Shown piece after piece: positions 38,686 through 55,487 of a stretch of DNA of 64,000 nt; the first letter of the stretch is position 1, and every line of letters starts with the position of its first letter. The notes beneath the pieces are model-generated. The model worked only from the letters and a program-made list of their open reading frames with translations, did no database searches and was not told the DNA's origin. A program made the position numbers and the translations under genes. The DNA is taken from positions 23,641,343-23,705,342 of the forward strand of contig NC_133156.1 in assembly GCF_040802235.1 (NCBI RefSeq), read 5' to 3'. Origin of the DNA: Manis javanica (taxonomy: Eukaryota; Chordata; Mammalia; Pholidota; Manidae).

Positions 38686-38759
38686 AGACCTGGAAGGGAT
38701 AGAGATTCCAAAAATATAAATACACAAATGTTTCTGCCCATGAAGAATCTTTCTCACAG
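38686..38759 (+). pseudogene. RXFP2: RXFP2 exon 14: LRR10, +2 insertion and stop
   Basis: 74 bases where 72 are expected. It encodes Asp-Leu-Glu-Gly-Ile-Glu-Ile-Pro-Lys, then reaches TAA at 38717-38719. Two bases of AT repeat in CCAAAAATATAAATAC explain both the length and the stop. Past the insert the correct frame resumes with Asn-Thr-Gln-Met-Phe-Leu-Pro-Met-Lys-Asn-Leu-Ser-His. The donor is CAG|GTATGT. Confidence 0.9.
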
Positions 38760-42043
<3,284 letters not shown>

Positions 42044-42454
42044 GTGCGGACTGCCTGATGGGCGTCTATCTGTTCTTCATTGGCTTTTCCCATATGAAAT
42101 ACCGCGGGCAGTATCAGAAGTACACACTGCTGTGGATGGAGAGCTTGCAGTGCTGCCTCATAGGGCTCCTGGCCTTGCTGTCCACCAATGTCTCCGTGCT
42201 CTTGCTGACCTACTTGACTCTGGAGAAGTTCCTGGCCATTGTCTTTCCCTTCAGTAACCTTCGTCCTGGAAAACGGCAGACCTCGGTCATCCTCTTGGGC
42301 ATCTGGATCGTGGGGTTTTTAATAGCGGTGATTCCCTTTTGGAATGAGGATTATTTTGGAAACTTTTATGGAAAAAATGGAGTCTGTTTCTCCCTTTATT
42401 ATGACCAAACAGAAGACGTCGGGAGCAAAGGATATTCTCTGGGCATTTTCCTAG
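42044..42454 (+). pseudogene. RXFP2: RXFP2 exon 16: TM2-TM4 and second loop, intact
   Basis: 411 bases, open throughout. Encodes [11 protein letters not shown] (TM2), the loop [11 protein letters not shown]3 ending in TYLTLEKF (the receptor's form of the DRY box), [11 protein letters not shown]4 and extracellular loop 2 with Tyr-Gly-Lys-Asn-Gly-Val-Cys. Small substitutions appear at conserved places: Ser-His-Met before KYRG, and Asn where the family has Glu in Leu-Ser-Thr-Glu-Val-Ser. Confidence 0.96.
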
Positions 42455-45383
42455 GTAAATTACATTTTTTCATTTCCTGGACAAATGAATTGCTGTAGAA
42501 ATAGCAGAAAGTTCAGCAAAGGCATGTTTGTCTATCTCAGAAAGTACACAAGACTGTGTGAGTTCCTAAAGAAAAGTTCTTGCTGCATATGTATGGAAAT
42601 GTTTATTAAACTTCTTATTATAGAGATTCAGCAGGGGAAACAAAAACACTGTCTGGATCTCTGGCTGATCTTCCATTATCTCTAAGACCCTTTGCTTTTC
42701 ACGTAGTGACTATGAGCTGAAGGAATTCTATTTTAGTGCCTTGTCCTGTAACCCTACCAAGTTATTCGAACTCATATTCTGTTTTACAACCTAGAATGAA
42801 TTAGATAAATAATAATGATGAAATTATGGAAACTCACTAGCAGGAGATTATCTATATGAAACACCACGAAGATTTATTATCTTGGTGAGTGTAGTTCTAA
42901 AGTCGGCAATGTAAGAGTGATCAAGGTTTTCTTAATTTCTCCTAATTTTTTAGAAAAGAAGCCCCCACCTTCTCTGTAACAGATGAATGAGAAGATCAGG
43001 CATTTAATGTTAAAAAAACACATTTCTTATTTTCCAACAGGTATCTCTCCTGCTTCAAGGTAAGGCCATTCTCATGTCATCTGTTTCTTAGCATTTCAAT
43101 TCCCCTCAGCTAAGTGGTCAATATGCTTTATAACCCTTTCTTTTTCATCAAATATTTTACATCAAAATATGCCTGTCTTCTATTTCTTCCAGTCTCTACC
43201 TACTGCTATTACCTTCCTTAAAAACCTGACAATCTCAGCCTGGAATTATTACATCAGCTCTTATTGGTCTTTTAGCCTGTAGGGGGCCTTATTTTTCTTT
43301 ATCTGCTCACCACTTGGGTGCCAAAAAGACTGGGTGCCTCTGTTCAGAGACCTTCTATGACTCCCTGCTACTGCAAGATCAAGTTTAAACTAATCAGAGA
43401 ATGGTCCTAACCACTGTCCCCATCTCTTCTCCAGTGATTCCTTCCCCTCCCTCTCTGAAAAATACACTTTTTTGGTGCCATTTTGATAATACTCTTCACA
43501 TACCACCCTGTTTTGTAGTTATTTTTCAGAGATATGTTATGCCAGGATATGGTAAGCTGTTCCCAGCATTGGTGCACACCAGACACATTCACAGACACAC
43601 ACGCATGCTCCTTTACATTCACTGATTCAACAAGGATTTAATAAGCACTTACTATAGGCCACGCACTCCCTTGCGGACTGGAGATACAACAGATGGGCCC
43701 TCACAGACCTACAGCCAGAAAGGAGGATGAAGACAAGTCAACATCCTTCCATCACAGGCTGACAAAACCACGAAGGAGGAGAGCAGGACCTTCTAGGAGC
43801 CCCAAATCGCAGGGCCCAACAGGCCTCCCAACAGAAATGACTCCCAACTGAAGCCCAAAGGGTTAGGAGGCACTAGCCAGGTGACGTCCTTTCCAGGAAA
43901 ACACAGTGGATCTCAAGGCCCAAAGCCAAGGAACAGGCCGAGACAAAAGGCGAAAGAAACTGGGTGCAGCTGGAACTCAGTTAGGGGCAGGGAGGAGGCT
44001 AAGAGGGGATATGCTCCAGACAAAGAGCTACAGCATGCAAACACACCTGTGCACACACACGTGCACTCATGCACCCACGCACCCCCTCCTCCCCCCCACG
44101 CACACACATCATCATCTCTATACCCACGGCTCACCTGGATGACTCCTGGAGCCCTTTTTTCTGCCTGAAGAACATAAGAAAACACAGTTTTAAATTATTT
44201 ATTTGAGAATAGAATTAGATTTAGAGGAAAGCTGCGAGGAGAGTAGTTTCCATACGCCCCACCCCCAGGCTCCTTGGTTGTTAGCTCCTTCTGTTCCTGT
44301 GGGGTTTTCAGAACATACACTTTTGAGCCTTTCTGTAAGTCTGTTTTCACAATTTGTCCCAGAGGGTTCTCCTTAACAGTTGTTTTTATTTATTAATAAA
44401 ACTTCCTGACAGGAGGCCAAGATACACCAATTTCATAAACTTCTATAGTGTGACTTTACTATGAGATTCTGTGGAATATGAAGGTTTTGGATAAAAACAG
44501 CAGACCACCGTGAATCTATAGAATTTTCTCTTAGACTTTGCCCATCTTCCAGAGAGTCTAGATTCAGATGAACATTTTTTTTTAACAACTTTGAAAGTAT
44601 GTTCCAGTTTTATGCTCACAATGAAGAATTATGTGATCACTCCTGGGATTTTTTATTGTAGTAGGAATACAACAAAGTGACTTAGAAGTCAGCATAATAG
44701 GATGGTGATGTTAAGTGAGAGTCTTCTGAACGTATCTGACCCTGAAGAAGTCATATAGTTAAATTTAAAAGGTTTTTTTTTCTTGTGTCTTTTTTTCTAA
44801 AACATGTCTAACAGGTTATGATAGTTTAAGTTACAGTAAGCAATCTGTAGAAAAACAATAATGTATTTTTGTTTTATGTAGTAGTTTTATTTACGACCAA
44901 AAAACAGCAATACTGTTCCTGGGGCTATTATCTTCTTGATATTCCAAGATCATCTTATTCATATTTATAAGATAAAGGAATGGGGTCATATTTATTTTAT
45001 TTACATATATATGATTACAGTAATACCTTAAGGTTTGAATTTGCAGAGAGCTAAAAACAAAAATAGCTTTTTCCCTGTTTCAAAAAAGTTAAAATTTACC
45101 TCACGATACATACCTAGCTCTGAATCTTGGAGTTCTATAATTCTTTATAAAACATTTTTATATTTGAGGTATCTTTTTGATCTGGTAAGCTCAATTCCTT
45201 TTGCTTTTCCCAGCACAGAGCCCTGGATTTAGGGTTTTAGCTGATTAACACTGGGCTTATACAAAAGAATGCTCCTTAGAAATACAGCGTAAGAGGCACC
45301 ATATTGAACACCTAAGTAATACAATGTTTTTCCTGTTGATTTATGCACCTGAGATGTTAAAAGGTGTGAACTTCTCCCAACAG
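42455..45383 (+). other. RXFP2: RXFP2 intron 16, with L2 pieces
   Basis: A sense L2-like region lies at about 43190-43500 and an antisense L2 tail at about 43625-43700 (CAACAAGGATTTAATAAGC). A CA-rich tract spans 44040-44110. The rest is AT-rich and unassigned. Confidence 0.5.
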
Positions 45384-45602
45384 GTGTGAACTTGCTGGCT
45401 TTTCTCATCATCGTCTTTTCCTATACTATCATGTTCTGTTTCATTCAAAAAACTGCCTTGCAAACTTCGGATGTGAAGAATCACATTGGAAGAGAGGTGG
45501 CCGTTGCAAATCGCTTCTTTTTTATAGTGTTCTCTGATGCCATCTGCTGGATTCCTGTGTTTGTCATTAAAATTCTTTCCCTCTTCCAGGTGGAAATACC
45601 AG
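45384..45602 (+). pseudogene. RXFP2: RXFP2 exon 17: TM5-TM6, intact
   Basis: 219 bases encoding [14 protein letters not shown] (TM5), the third intracellular loop, and TM6 ([20 protein letters not shown]) up to Val-Glu-Ile-Pro. Splice sites CCCAACAG and CAG|GTCAGT, phase 1 at both ends. Confidence 0.96.
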
Positions 45603-46779
45603 GTCAGTCCCTTCGGTTATTCCGCAGTACATTGTGCCTTCTTATGCTCTTTGTTTGGCAAGGTCAAAATACAATGACTTATGTATAGTAAATGCTCCAT
45701 AAATACGTACAACTTCAGTACAACCAGTTATTTCCCTCAATGCTTTATAATCAGTATTCTAAGATACCAACTGGGTAGGAGTGCAATTCAGACAAGAATA
45801 ACAAAAAACAGGAGCTAGAAAAACATTAACTCTTAGTGTCTTGCTCCTACCTGAGACATATAATGGTTCTTGACCAACTGTACACATAAAATATCAAAAT
45901 GAACATGCGCAGGTTCCACCCTGAGCTTCTTAGTTTAACCTATAGGGACAAAGGGATATACATGGGTGTTGTGGAAAACTTGCCTAGGTGACCCTGAGGC
46001 ACACATACACCTCTGGTTAAGAACCACCAGTCTGTGTCTGACCCAGCCCTGTGGTTGTCACACTGGGCTCCACTCTGTGGAGTACTAGATGTTTGCAAAC
46101 CCTCACACTAGTTAGAAATTTATCAGGTCGCCCTTTCTGGGACCTGGAAGTCATAGCCATCTAGGGGCCACCCAGAGCTCTCGGCTGCCTTCCTGTGAAC
46201 CAGAGTTTGTGATCATCTTCAACTCATTGTTTTAGGCTATCGCAAATCTCCTTGGAGAGTTCAACCAGAGCAGAAATTGTGCTTATTTGTCTTGGTACCC
46301 TGGCATCAAGCATGTGGTTGACATGTCGGAAGCTCTTATAAAAGAATGATGAATTTACAAGTAACAGCTGTCACAATTTATGCCCCTCTGGCTTGTACAC
46401 AAAGTCATGGGAGGCCTTGTCAAATGCCTCACTGCAAAATGACACACAGCATCCCCTTAACCTGTCAGCTTAGTCTCATAACAAGGCAGAGATGGACCTA
46501 GAGCCATGGAAGATGTAGAAGTGGAGATCCAGGAGGTTGATAAGGGTTAGCTACTCCAAAGCCCTTCCTGGGTGGTGGGAGCAGAAGCCATGAGAATGTG
46601 TGTGAGATCCCTGATCCCTGAAGAGAAGAGTTAATTAAGTGCTCATGTCCCAGATGAGGAACCTAATGGACAGTCTCAAGTCAACTGCAGCTTCCTGGAC
46701 ATCTCAACTTCTACATCCTACACTGCAAATTCAACAGGACCAAGATGTCCTTTGGCCTCCATTCCTCATGGAGTGAAGT

Positions 46780-47225
46780 CCAAATGCTGGGATTGGCACT
46801 AAAATATTTCTCACTTCTCACCTGACCCTCATTAATTCTGTGATCCAGGCCCATTAGAATTATTGGCCTTTTAAAAAATCTGCCTTTCCTTGATGTTCTA
46901 CCTTTGCCGAAGCTGTTGCCTCCATCTGGATTGTACTTTCAACCAGTAAATAGCCTCCTAAACACCCCTTCTCATCCCTCAAGGTTCACCCCAAATACTC
47001 CCCCTTCCGGACCTCTCTCCACCCCTCTCCCATTCAATCCAGTTGCTTAAATGTCAGCTATATCCTGTTTGCATTTTACTTACTAGCTTCATTTGAACTG
47101 CCTCAGATCAGTAGTACTTTCTAAGTGTATTCATTGCCCCCTTCAGATTATAAGCTTCGGGAGAGGAGAGACCACGTCTGGTTTGTCTTTCCACATAATG
47201 TTATTGAATATATGCTTTTTCAGGT
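46780..47225 (+). repeat. L2 LINE 3' end
   Basis: Sense L2 wording: CATCCCTCAAGGTTCACCCC, CAGATTATAAGCTTCGGGAG, AGAGACCACGTCTGGTTTGTC. The long open frame at 47125-47655 starts in this element and ends in the next LTR. Confidence 0.65.
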
Positions 47226-47527
47226 AAAGATGCTGAGTTGGTCCGAGAGTGGTAGATGGGGCTGGTGGGGTGTCATCCTCCCTGGCTCCTCTTTCTACAC
47301 CTTTCAGTGCCCTTCTCCACCACAGAGCTGGCTGTGGAAGAGGCAGCCCGTGTGGTGGGAGAAGGACCGGGGGAGGCAGGAGTCCTGGGTTCCTGTCCTG
47401 ACCTTGCCACTGAGGGAACTTAGGACCTCACCTCATCTCACCCAGGCTGTTCCCAGATGGTCTCTCAGATGCCTCCCAGTTTTAATGTTCTTTGAATCTG
47501 TTAACTCCTTAAGGGTTTCTCTCCTTG

Positions 47528-47895
47528 TGCTAGTCTGCTGGGGCCGTCATAACAAATACCGTAGACTTACACAGCAGAAATGCATTTCTTGCACCAGGAT
47601 AAGGTGTCGGCAGATTCCTGTGGGGGCCTCTCTCCTTGGCTTCTCCTCAGTGTAGCCACCTTCTCACGGGGTCCTCATGGGGTCCCCTCTCTGGTGCACA
47701 TACTCAGTGTCTCTGTGTGTATCCAAGACTTCCATTCTTATAAGGACACCCATCAGATTGGAAGAAGGCCCTTCCTAATGGACTCAACCTAAAATTTTGA
47801 AGGCCCAATCTCCAAATATAATCACACTCTGAGGTTCTGGGAGGGCAGGATTTCAACATATGAACTTGGGGGAATGCTATTCAGCCCACAACATT
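47528..47895 (-). repeat. ERVL-MaLR (MST/MLT-type) LTR
   Basis: Begins GTGCTAGTCTGCTGGGGCCG and CATAACAAATACCGTAGAC. It continues with CAGAAATGCATTTCTTGC, CCTTCTCACGGGGTCCTCA, TTCTTATAAGGACACCCATC, CCCAATCTCCAAATATAATC and TTCAACATATGAACTTGGGGG, the reverse complement of a MaLR LTR over nearly its whole length. Confidence 0.8.
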
Positions 47896-49379
47896 CTCTG
47901 ATTTAGAATCAGGAGATGATAGGTGATCAAGGGTATCTGATGGCAGCAAGAGCAGTCATCATCCTCTGGGAGACTAAGACATTTCAGATCATGGTGGGGA
48001 ACTGGAATCAGAAAAAATGTCTTGTGAAAACATTATCAGACCACACTGCCGTTCTCTATGTTTATAGTGTGTACTTTGAGGTTTGTCTTGAACAGCTCAG
48101 TGCACCTAGAAATCTTCTTCACATCTGGCTAAGCCCCTTCTTCCTTGCCTGGCTTCCCACGGTGTTGCCAGAAATGCACCCACTGTCCTAAGCCCATTCT
48201 GGTCTCCACCAAGAACTCTGGTGGAGGCTTCATGTCACCGACAGCAGTGGGGTCAGACCAAAAAGATAAGCCAGCATTAGCCCTGCAATATCAGGGGAGT
48301 CCTGAGAGTGTCCCCATGACACTGAGTGGGAAGTCTCTTTCCTGAGCTGGTTCCTTGGTGGACCCAACAGGCAAAAAGCAACTTACCCTGTTTTTTTTCA
48401 GTCATGAACTGTGCCTAGTTTCTCCTTTTTTAAAAATTAAAGTCAAATAATATACTAATATGAAACTTTAATAAGTCTAAGATATGCCAAATATAGATCT
48501 TTTTCTTCCCTATTCTTTCCAGTTAAAAATAAATAAATAGGGACAATAAAGAGAAGATGGGTTGGGAAGAAAGGGGGGTAGACATAGAGAAAGGAGACTG
48601 GGGACAGGTCAGGTGAGCACTCAGAGAAGAATCAGAAAAAAGGAGAAAACCAGAAAGGTTGGAAGGAAGGAAGAGGGCAAAGAGGAACAAGTCACGGGGT
48701 TTGCAGGGTAAGAAAATTACAGGGGGGATGACAGAGAGTGAGAGGCATAGTACCTCTGGTCTCACCATCCAGCTTCTATCTGGAGCTCTTTGAAAAGGGG
48801 GAGGAGGCCTCCTACTGGGGGTGGAGTGGAGAATCAGCCTCAGGCACTGATGCTGAAAAGGGATGTCAGCAGAGCTGACACTGGCCCAGGCCCCTGACGT
48901 CCATCCAGTAAGTTACGGGGGCCCCCTTTCACACAGAAGGCAGGGGAGGTCTAGGGAGCTGAGACAGTTTGCCCACAGTGACATAGCTAAGAGGCGTCTT
49001 AGCTGCACGTAACAGGGAAATCCACTTCCTCCGAACCAAGCAAATGATGTATTCGGAAGGTACAGCATCATCCCAGATTTTATCCTCACAAAGAACATTT
49101 TGTGGCATCTTTCCCTTAATATTCTTTTAGCATTTGTGAGGCTCTACATAAAAGGACTTCCTTAAGTTTGGAGATGCCTTCCTTTCTGCCCTTCAAACTG
49201 TCAGAGTCCTGTCTTCTCAGAACCCCTGGAATATGAGGGGGGCAAGAAGGCCTTCAGGGCTGCAGTTAGGGTCAAGGTCAGATCTGACCCAGCTCCACAG
49301 TTTCCTGAACACTGTTCCACTGGTTAAGAATGATTCCCTCATTTTCTTATTTTTTATAAGGAAAGGCAATAATAACAAA

Positions 49380-49525
49380 AATACCACTACATACCAATTT
49401 ATAGTTTGTGAAATGCATTCACACATTTCCTCTCCGTTGGCCTCACAACAACTCACGAAGTGGTTACTGACATTCAGAGATGTTAAATGGTAGGAACTTG
49501 AATTCATAGCTTCCATAAATATTCA
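49380..49525 (-). repeat. MIR SINE fragment
   Basis: Antisense MIR words: GGCCTCACAACAACTCACG, TTCAGAGATGTTAAATGG. It ends about 130 bases before RXFP2 exon 18. Confidence 0.55.
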
Positions 49526-49656
49526 ATAAGGTGAGAGAAAACTTAAAGGAACTAGTCAGCCTTCTCGAAAATACCCGTGACTACACAAGGTCATGTGCAT
49601 TTTGTGTCTCTTTAAAATGCCAACTTCTGCTTTTCATTCTCTGCTTCCTTCTCCAG

Positions 49657-50290
49657 GCACAATCACTTCCTGGGTGGTCGTTTTCTTCCTGCTGGTCAAC
49701 AGTGCCTTGAACCCCATCCTCTACACACTCACACCAGCTCTTCAAGGACAAGTTTAAACAGCTGCTGCACAAACATCAAAGGAAATCAATTTTCAAACCT
49801 AAAAACAAGAGTTTATCCACGTCCGTTGTGTGGACAGATGATTCCTGTTCACTTAAACTTGGGGTTCTGAACAAAATAGCCCTTGGCAATAGTATGGGGA
49901 AACCAATTTCCTAATAATGGTTTTGTCTCACTGGACATTGGTGGGCTACCTATAAAAAAGTACAGTACTTGGACAATGACATCTACAAAGCCTTTCAGCT
50001 TTACCAACGGCCAAGCTTTCTGCAAGGAGGGCACAACCGAATGCCCGCTGGGACTGCATTCTGGCGGCAGCTTTACTACTTACAAGCTGTGCTGAGAACT
50101 GTACCTGAGGGTTCTTCTCACCCTGCATCCTTGAAATGCACTAGTGAATCAACTAACAGGAGGCTGTTGTGCAGCTGGTCTCTAGCTAGTCAGCACTACC
50201 AACCTACCAGGCCCGCATGTGGGCACTGCTTGCTCTGCTTTTAAACTGAGGTGCACTGTCCATAAAATAAAGACATTCATGACATGCAAT
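49657..50290 (+). pseudogene. RXFP2: RXFP2 exon 18: TM7, C-tail and 3' UTR, -2 frameshift
   Basis: TM7 is intact through the NPxxY motif ([12 protein letters not shown]). Directly after it two bases are missing, so Thr-Pro-Ala-Leu-Gln-Gly-Gln-Val is read and a TAA follows at 49755-49757. Past this point the ancestral frame is readable almost to the family's end ([12 protein letters not shown], later [14 protein letters not shown]), with the ancestral TAA at 49912-49914. The truncation removes about 52 cytoplasmic residues. The 3' UTR has AATAAA at 50266-50271. Confidence 0.94.
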
Positions 50291-53200
50291 TCCAGTGTGG
50301 CCGTAAGAACATGGCTTTCTTTACTTTTTCCATGTCAAATTAAATCAGCAGCTTACTGCTGAATTGCTAGCCCAGGATTTCTGAGCCAGGATTTCTCAAG
50401 TCCAGCCCTACGGAGGCGGGGGAGTAGCAACTTTGAAAGCAGAACATCATACAGGCTATGACACCTAGCATATGACCAGAGAGGTAGACGGACGAAGCCC
50501 AGTACCATTTGCCTTCTAGGCTTTTACTTAATGTCAGAAGAACAGATTCCAAACAGGATATTGCTTTGCAGGCCCAAGAGGAAAAGTGGACAAATTGTCA
50601 AGATTTACATTTAAACATTTTTATGAAAATATTAATAAGATCTATATTCTTAAGTAATTTAAGTGTAACTGTCATTGCTGGAAAGTTCTGCCTTCAGAGA
50701 ACACACAAATAAGAGGTGTTAAAGAGGATTTAAGAATAGTGGTTTGATTGGGACCATTTGCTTATTCTGGTAAATTCCCATTGTTGTTAACAAAAAGCCC
50801 AGTAAGTTTGGATTCGTTTTTTGAAAATGAGAAGTACTTGCGAAGGCCTCGCTATGGTTTATACTGGAAGTATATGTGAAAAAAACCAGGTAAATAAAAT
50901 TATATTTTGCATTTGTCCATATATTACTTTCAGTTTAACAGACCGTGGATTTATTGACTGTTAGCCACGTTTCTCCTGACAGACAATATAGCTCGGAAAC
51001 AGCTTCATTTAATAAGACACATCTTACCTTTTTCTTTCTCTCCCCTTTTACCAAAGCAAGAGGCGGTAGCCTCGCTTATTCACTGTGGGCTCCATTCCGA
51101 GTTCCTTTAATGAAACGAAATGTAAGCAACTGACCGAGAATACCAGGTCGTCTCGATTATTTGTTAATGGGACGACCTTTTATCCAGTAGCATCCAGGCA
51201 AGGAAGAATCTCAGTTTCTGCATCACAGCTGTTCTAGTCACTTACCTGTTGTTACTTAGTATTGACTAAAGCCATCACATATGGTCCTTCCTTTTAATCA
51301 AGTGAGATATTTCTTACATCAGTGAAATCTTTCCAGTAGGATTCTACAAATAATGTTCCTACACATCGGGTAGGCTGCCTTTTTCCTTATGGTTTTGAAC
51401 TTTTCTCCATCTTGTATCTTCACTATGATTAGTTGCTTCCCAGCTTTTAGCTTAGTTCCAAACAATCAGTTGCTTTCTACATTCACTAACATTTTACTAA
51501 ATGTCTTTTGCCAGTTCTTGATCACCATATTATTTATTTCCTAATACAGTTCCCAACATCAGGAGCATAAGTAAGTAATAGACCCTGAGCCTAGGGTATT
51601 GCAATCTTAGCACGAATGTGAATCTCCCCATCTTGAGAAACGTCAAGCATAACCTATGAATCAAACGTGGGGGAACCGAGTCTGTGAGGTCCGTGCTCCT
51701 GCTGCTGAGATGAGGACATGAGGAAAATCAGAAGGTCAGGAGAGCCAAGGAAGGTGGGAGCACATTGCACAGAGAAATGGAAGCAATGTACTGGTCAGCA
51801 GCATGCCAACAAATGGTACGGAATTGAATTCTGACAGCTGTGTGATTAACAATCTCATTCTGTACTGCTGTGTAAGCAGAAAGCCATCAGGAGTATGTTT
51901 GATTTTAGCAAATAATAGTCTTTTACCTGGATCGAATGAGGTCTTTTTTATTAGGCCAGACTTGTTTTTTAAACCCAGTGCTTCTGTGTGGTTATGAAAA
52001 TACCACCTCTGAATCATTTTCCACAACAATATAAACATCAATTAAACATTGCTCCAGAATTTAAGTGGCCATGGACTGTGCCATCTCTGAGTAGGAAATG
52101 ATAAGGGTGAATTACCTGGTCTGTATTCCTTCTGTGTGTCTGTGTGTGATTGACATCTTGTCTTGAAAAAAAAAGATACCCGAAAAAATTGACGTGGCGC
52201 ATCAGAGAAGTGTACAAAAAGAGGGTACATGGTTTGTCTGTGTTACACATGGCTAAGCTTATTCACATCATTTTGTTCCATTCCTAATGTTTATCTCCAA
52301 TTAAAATTAAAATAGTTGATGTCCACTGCAGTTGCTGAACTAGCTTCTTGATGGCCCAGGGCTTTAAACGAGACACACATATCCGAGCTTCTGTAGACAG
52401 GCAGCAGTATCAGAGCCCCCCACCCCTACCTTGCCCCACAGCTTTGCATCTCCATCTACCTGGTCTCCATAGCATCATGGACTCTCATCATGAGGCAAAC
52501 CCACCCCCTCAACGTTTGTCTCTTCAGGCTGACTCAGGGGCCTGAAAAAGTCAGTATTTGGTAATTTGCTACAAATCTAGTCATGTAACATTTTCCAGAA
52601 TTTATCTCACCCAAGGTGATTCTTCACTGTGCTTTCCATCCTCAAGTTCATAAGCAATGCAGAGATCCAGAGAAGGCACAAGATACAAATGAGAGATGGT
52701 AAAGTGTCACCAACGATATCCACACTATTGCTTTATAAATGCTCCAAGGGCATCTTAAGGAAATGCATCTTCCGGTGTATTTCTTTTTAGTTTTTGCAGT
52801 GTAGAGTAAGTGGGCATATATTCATTTTATAGACTTAGATACTTTACTCAAGAAACAAAGTATTGAAGATAAGCATTTGTGTTTTCTTATTCTCTTACCC
52901 TGGTGAATAAGAAAAAGTGATTTCAAACATCTCTCTTTGTATATATCTGTTTATATATGTGGGTAAAATGACAGTATTTCCAGAATCTCTCATCTAACCT
53001 TAGTGCATCTCCACATCAATCGGTGTTTCCAAAGCATGGAGAGAAGTAGCCCATCTACATATTAATAGGTGATTACAAGGGTTGGCTGAGCAATGGTATA
53101 TCTGAACTGGAGAGGTTTAGTAGGGCCCTTTTTGCAGTGGGATAGTGAGACAGGGGCAAGCAGAAGTGGATGACTGCCTCAAGCAATAAACAAGTTTCTC

Positions 53201-54920
53201 CCACTTTATATCTCCTTTTGATGATTTTGGCTTCAGAGGTAATTTGCCCCAGGCTGGGAACATGTTTTCCCCCCAGAGTTACAATATATTTACCTATTTT
53301 TATGTCAGCTATTATACTGTTTATGAAAAATGAAGATGAATTTTTAATAATAATGTTTATTTCTGAACAAGGAAAATAAAGTTAAATCAGACTATTCTCC
53401 CTTTAAATATTTTTTCAGTAGGAGATCTCAGTCCTTGAGAAATTCTTCCTAAAGTCCCAATTGAAACCTGTTCATTACTCATTGCGCTTCATTAGCATAG
53501 TTTTCAGGACATACTTTCACATGACATGTACAGGAGAGAGAAATTACAAATGAAGAAATAGAAAATAATAAGGCCATGTGACAAAACTGCAGATTCAGAA
53601 ATGGGGAACTGCTCTCTGAAAGTGCCTGGCCCCAGCCCTCGGTGACACCTCTTGCCTCTGGGACCTGAGCAAATTCCTAACTATTTTGAGTCATAGAGTC
53701 CTAACTAGTTTGGATACAAGAAGAAATTATTTATGGGCTGTCTGGGAACCAATAAAACTGTCACCTGTGTACTGATTTTCTGAACTCTTGGTGCTAGGGT
53801 GTTTAGTTCAGTAATGGTTTTGTAATGGAAGCTATACACTGTCCTGTTACAGACAACATCCACTTAGGGTAGGAAATGCAGGGTGAGATGTCAGTGGGCT
53901 GGGGTCATAGTTGCAGTTGTTCAGCCATCAACTGCTGTAAGACCTAGCCAAGCATCTTTCAATCTCCTCCATTCTCTGTACCCGAGTTCGTTAAGATCCT
54001 GTCACATAAACCAATGTCTTGTCCCATTTCTGGGAAGATCTATAACTTGGATTAAACCACTTCCTGATGATCCGTGTGAAGTAAAAATCCAAAAGTTCAC
54101 ATGAAGTTCAAGGATCATCCAATTCTCCGATTTCTTGGGATGTCACACATTTCTCAGGCAGCCTCAATGCACAGGAAATCCACGTCTCCAGGGGAGCATT
54201 ACAGGGCCCTGTTCTATTTGGGAAAGAAAACTGAGGCATAGCTTCAAACAATGAAGCTTTTCTAAGACATGGCAGATCAACAGCAGGGCAGTCGGCACAA
54301 CTTAAAAGTTAAGTGACCTATTGCCAGCAAAATCTGGGAATGCAGACAGCATTTCAATCAACACGTGACCATTTTAACTGTAAATCTCAGACTCCTTTCT
54401 TCACGTGAGTGTATAAACAGGTCTCCTATCACCTACAATACCCCTAAAACAGACACAGATGCACAGGGAAGTCGAGCATGTATAACTGGGTATATTTCTG
54501 AGAAAAGTGTGATTCAGAGAAAGCAATAATGACATATCTAAATCCCTCATAGAACTAGGATAAAACATGTATTTCTGGACCCGGGATTGATCTTTGTTTC
54601 ATCCTTGGCACCATCAGCCGTGAGCTCTTGTACCCTCCTCCCCTCCCTCTCTGTCAGCTCCTGCCCCTCAGCCCACAGTGCCCGGATGTCTCGCATCTAA
54701 CAAGACAGCCGCACCAGCCTACACCCTCCTTTAGCATATGTCTGATGTTCACCGGCTCTTTATAACTGAACATTTGAAAGCATTTCATCAGTGCTTTGAC
54801 CTCTCAATCCCTGAAAGCCTCCACCCCCACCACGCCCCTGAGGGTGTCCCCATTACTTGACCTTTCCGGAGGATTTATTCCTAATGAACACTTCACACTT
54901 CCTCCTTTAAACTCTTTTCT
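50291..54920. other. Downstream intergenic DNA, nothing supported
   Basis: No exon, RNA gene or clear repeat was recognised across this AT-rich stretch. The open frames present are short and featureless. A pyrimidine-rich patch lies at 54600-54740. Confidence 0.45.
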
Positions 54921-55194
54921 TGGAATGGAGGGTGAAAGGAAAGGAGCGACACACAGCAGCAATTCACCGGAGAATTCCACTTTATTAGGGAAAGGTGCTG
55001 GGTTATATAGGAAGGGGTATGAATTGATTGAGGTGTCACTTCTACGGGGCTGGTGGCTGTTGGCTAGGTGCTGGGAGTGGGAGGGGGGGACGAGAGGTGA
55101 TTGGGCTTCAGGTGGCACCGGCGGAAACCGAGGACCCCCAAAGAGAAGCCGGAAGTTTGCCATCTTACTGGTGGGGGCCCTTCATTCCCCCCTT
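54921..55194 (-). repeat. ERV 3' LTR, about 274 bp
   Basis: On the minus strand the LTR starts TGAAGGGCCCCC directly after the polypurine tract and ends in CCATTCCA, keeping the TG...CA ends. It has a TATA box (CTATATAACC, near 55003-55010) and AATAAA at about 54981-54986, so R would be very short. The flanking target duplication cannot be checked because the other end of the provirus is outside the window. Confidence 0.7.
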
Positions 55195-55214
55195 TCTCCT
55201 CTATGGGGTTGTGA
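55195..55214 (-). other. ERV polypurine tract
   Basis: Minus strand AGAGGAGAAAGGGGGGAA directly before the LTR's TG, the usual plus-strand DNA primer site. It sets the LTR boundary. Confidence 0.75.
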
Positions 55215-55487
55215 ACGTTGCTTTCTCTCTGACTGCTTCCTGCTGAACAGGAGCGGAGAAGGGAGTGAGGGCTTGAGGATCAGGAGGAAAGGGTTGATAG
55301 GACTCCGCATGGTAAGGATGAGTAGATGTGGACTTCTTCAGGTTGGAAATCAATGAAGGTTCCCTGTAACTATAGGTCGAGGACTTGTTGATTCTAATGG
55401 TGGTGCCAGGGGGATATGGGTGCCAGAAGCCAGGCTTCTGCAGCCATTGTTTCTAGGAACAGTTTCCAGCAGAGAGAGGGGTCCATC

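Larger units (their letters stand above)
45603..49656 (+). other. RXFP2: RXFP2 intron 17, rich in old repeats
   Basis: A MER5-like piece lies at about 45865-46040 (ends in GGTTAAGAACCACCAG). An L2 piece, a MaLR LTR and a MIR are listed separately. A purine-rich low-complexity stretch covers 48530-48760. Confidence 0.55.

Noticed and set aside
47125-47655. Plus-strand open frame of 176 codons
   Set aside because: It spans an L2 tail and a MaLR LTR in intron 17, so it is not a gene.
54796-55356. Plus-strand open frame of 186 codons
   Set aside because: It overlaps the ERV 3' LTR and polypurine tract in antisense. The LTR structure explains the sequence.
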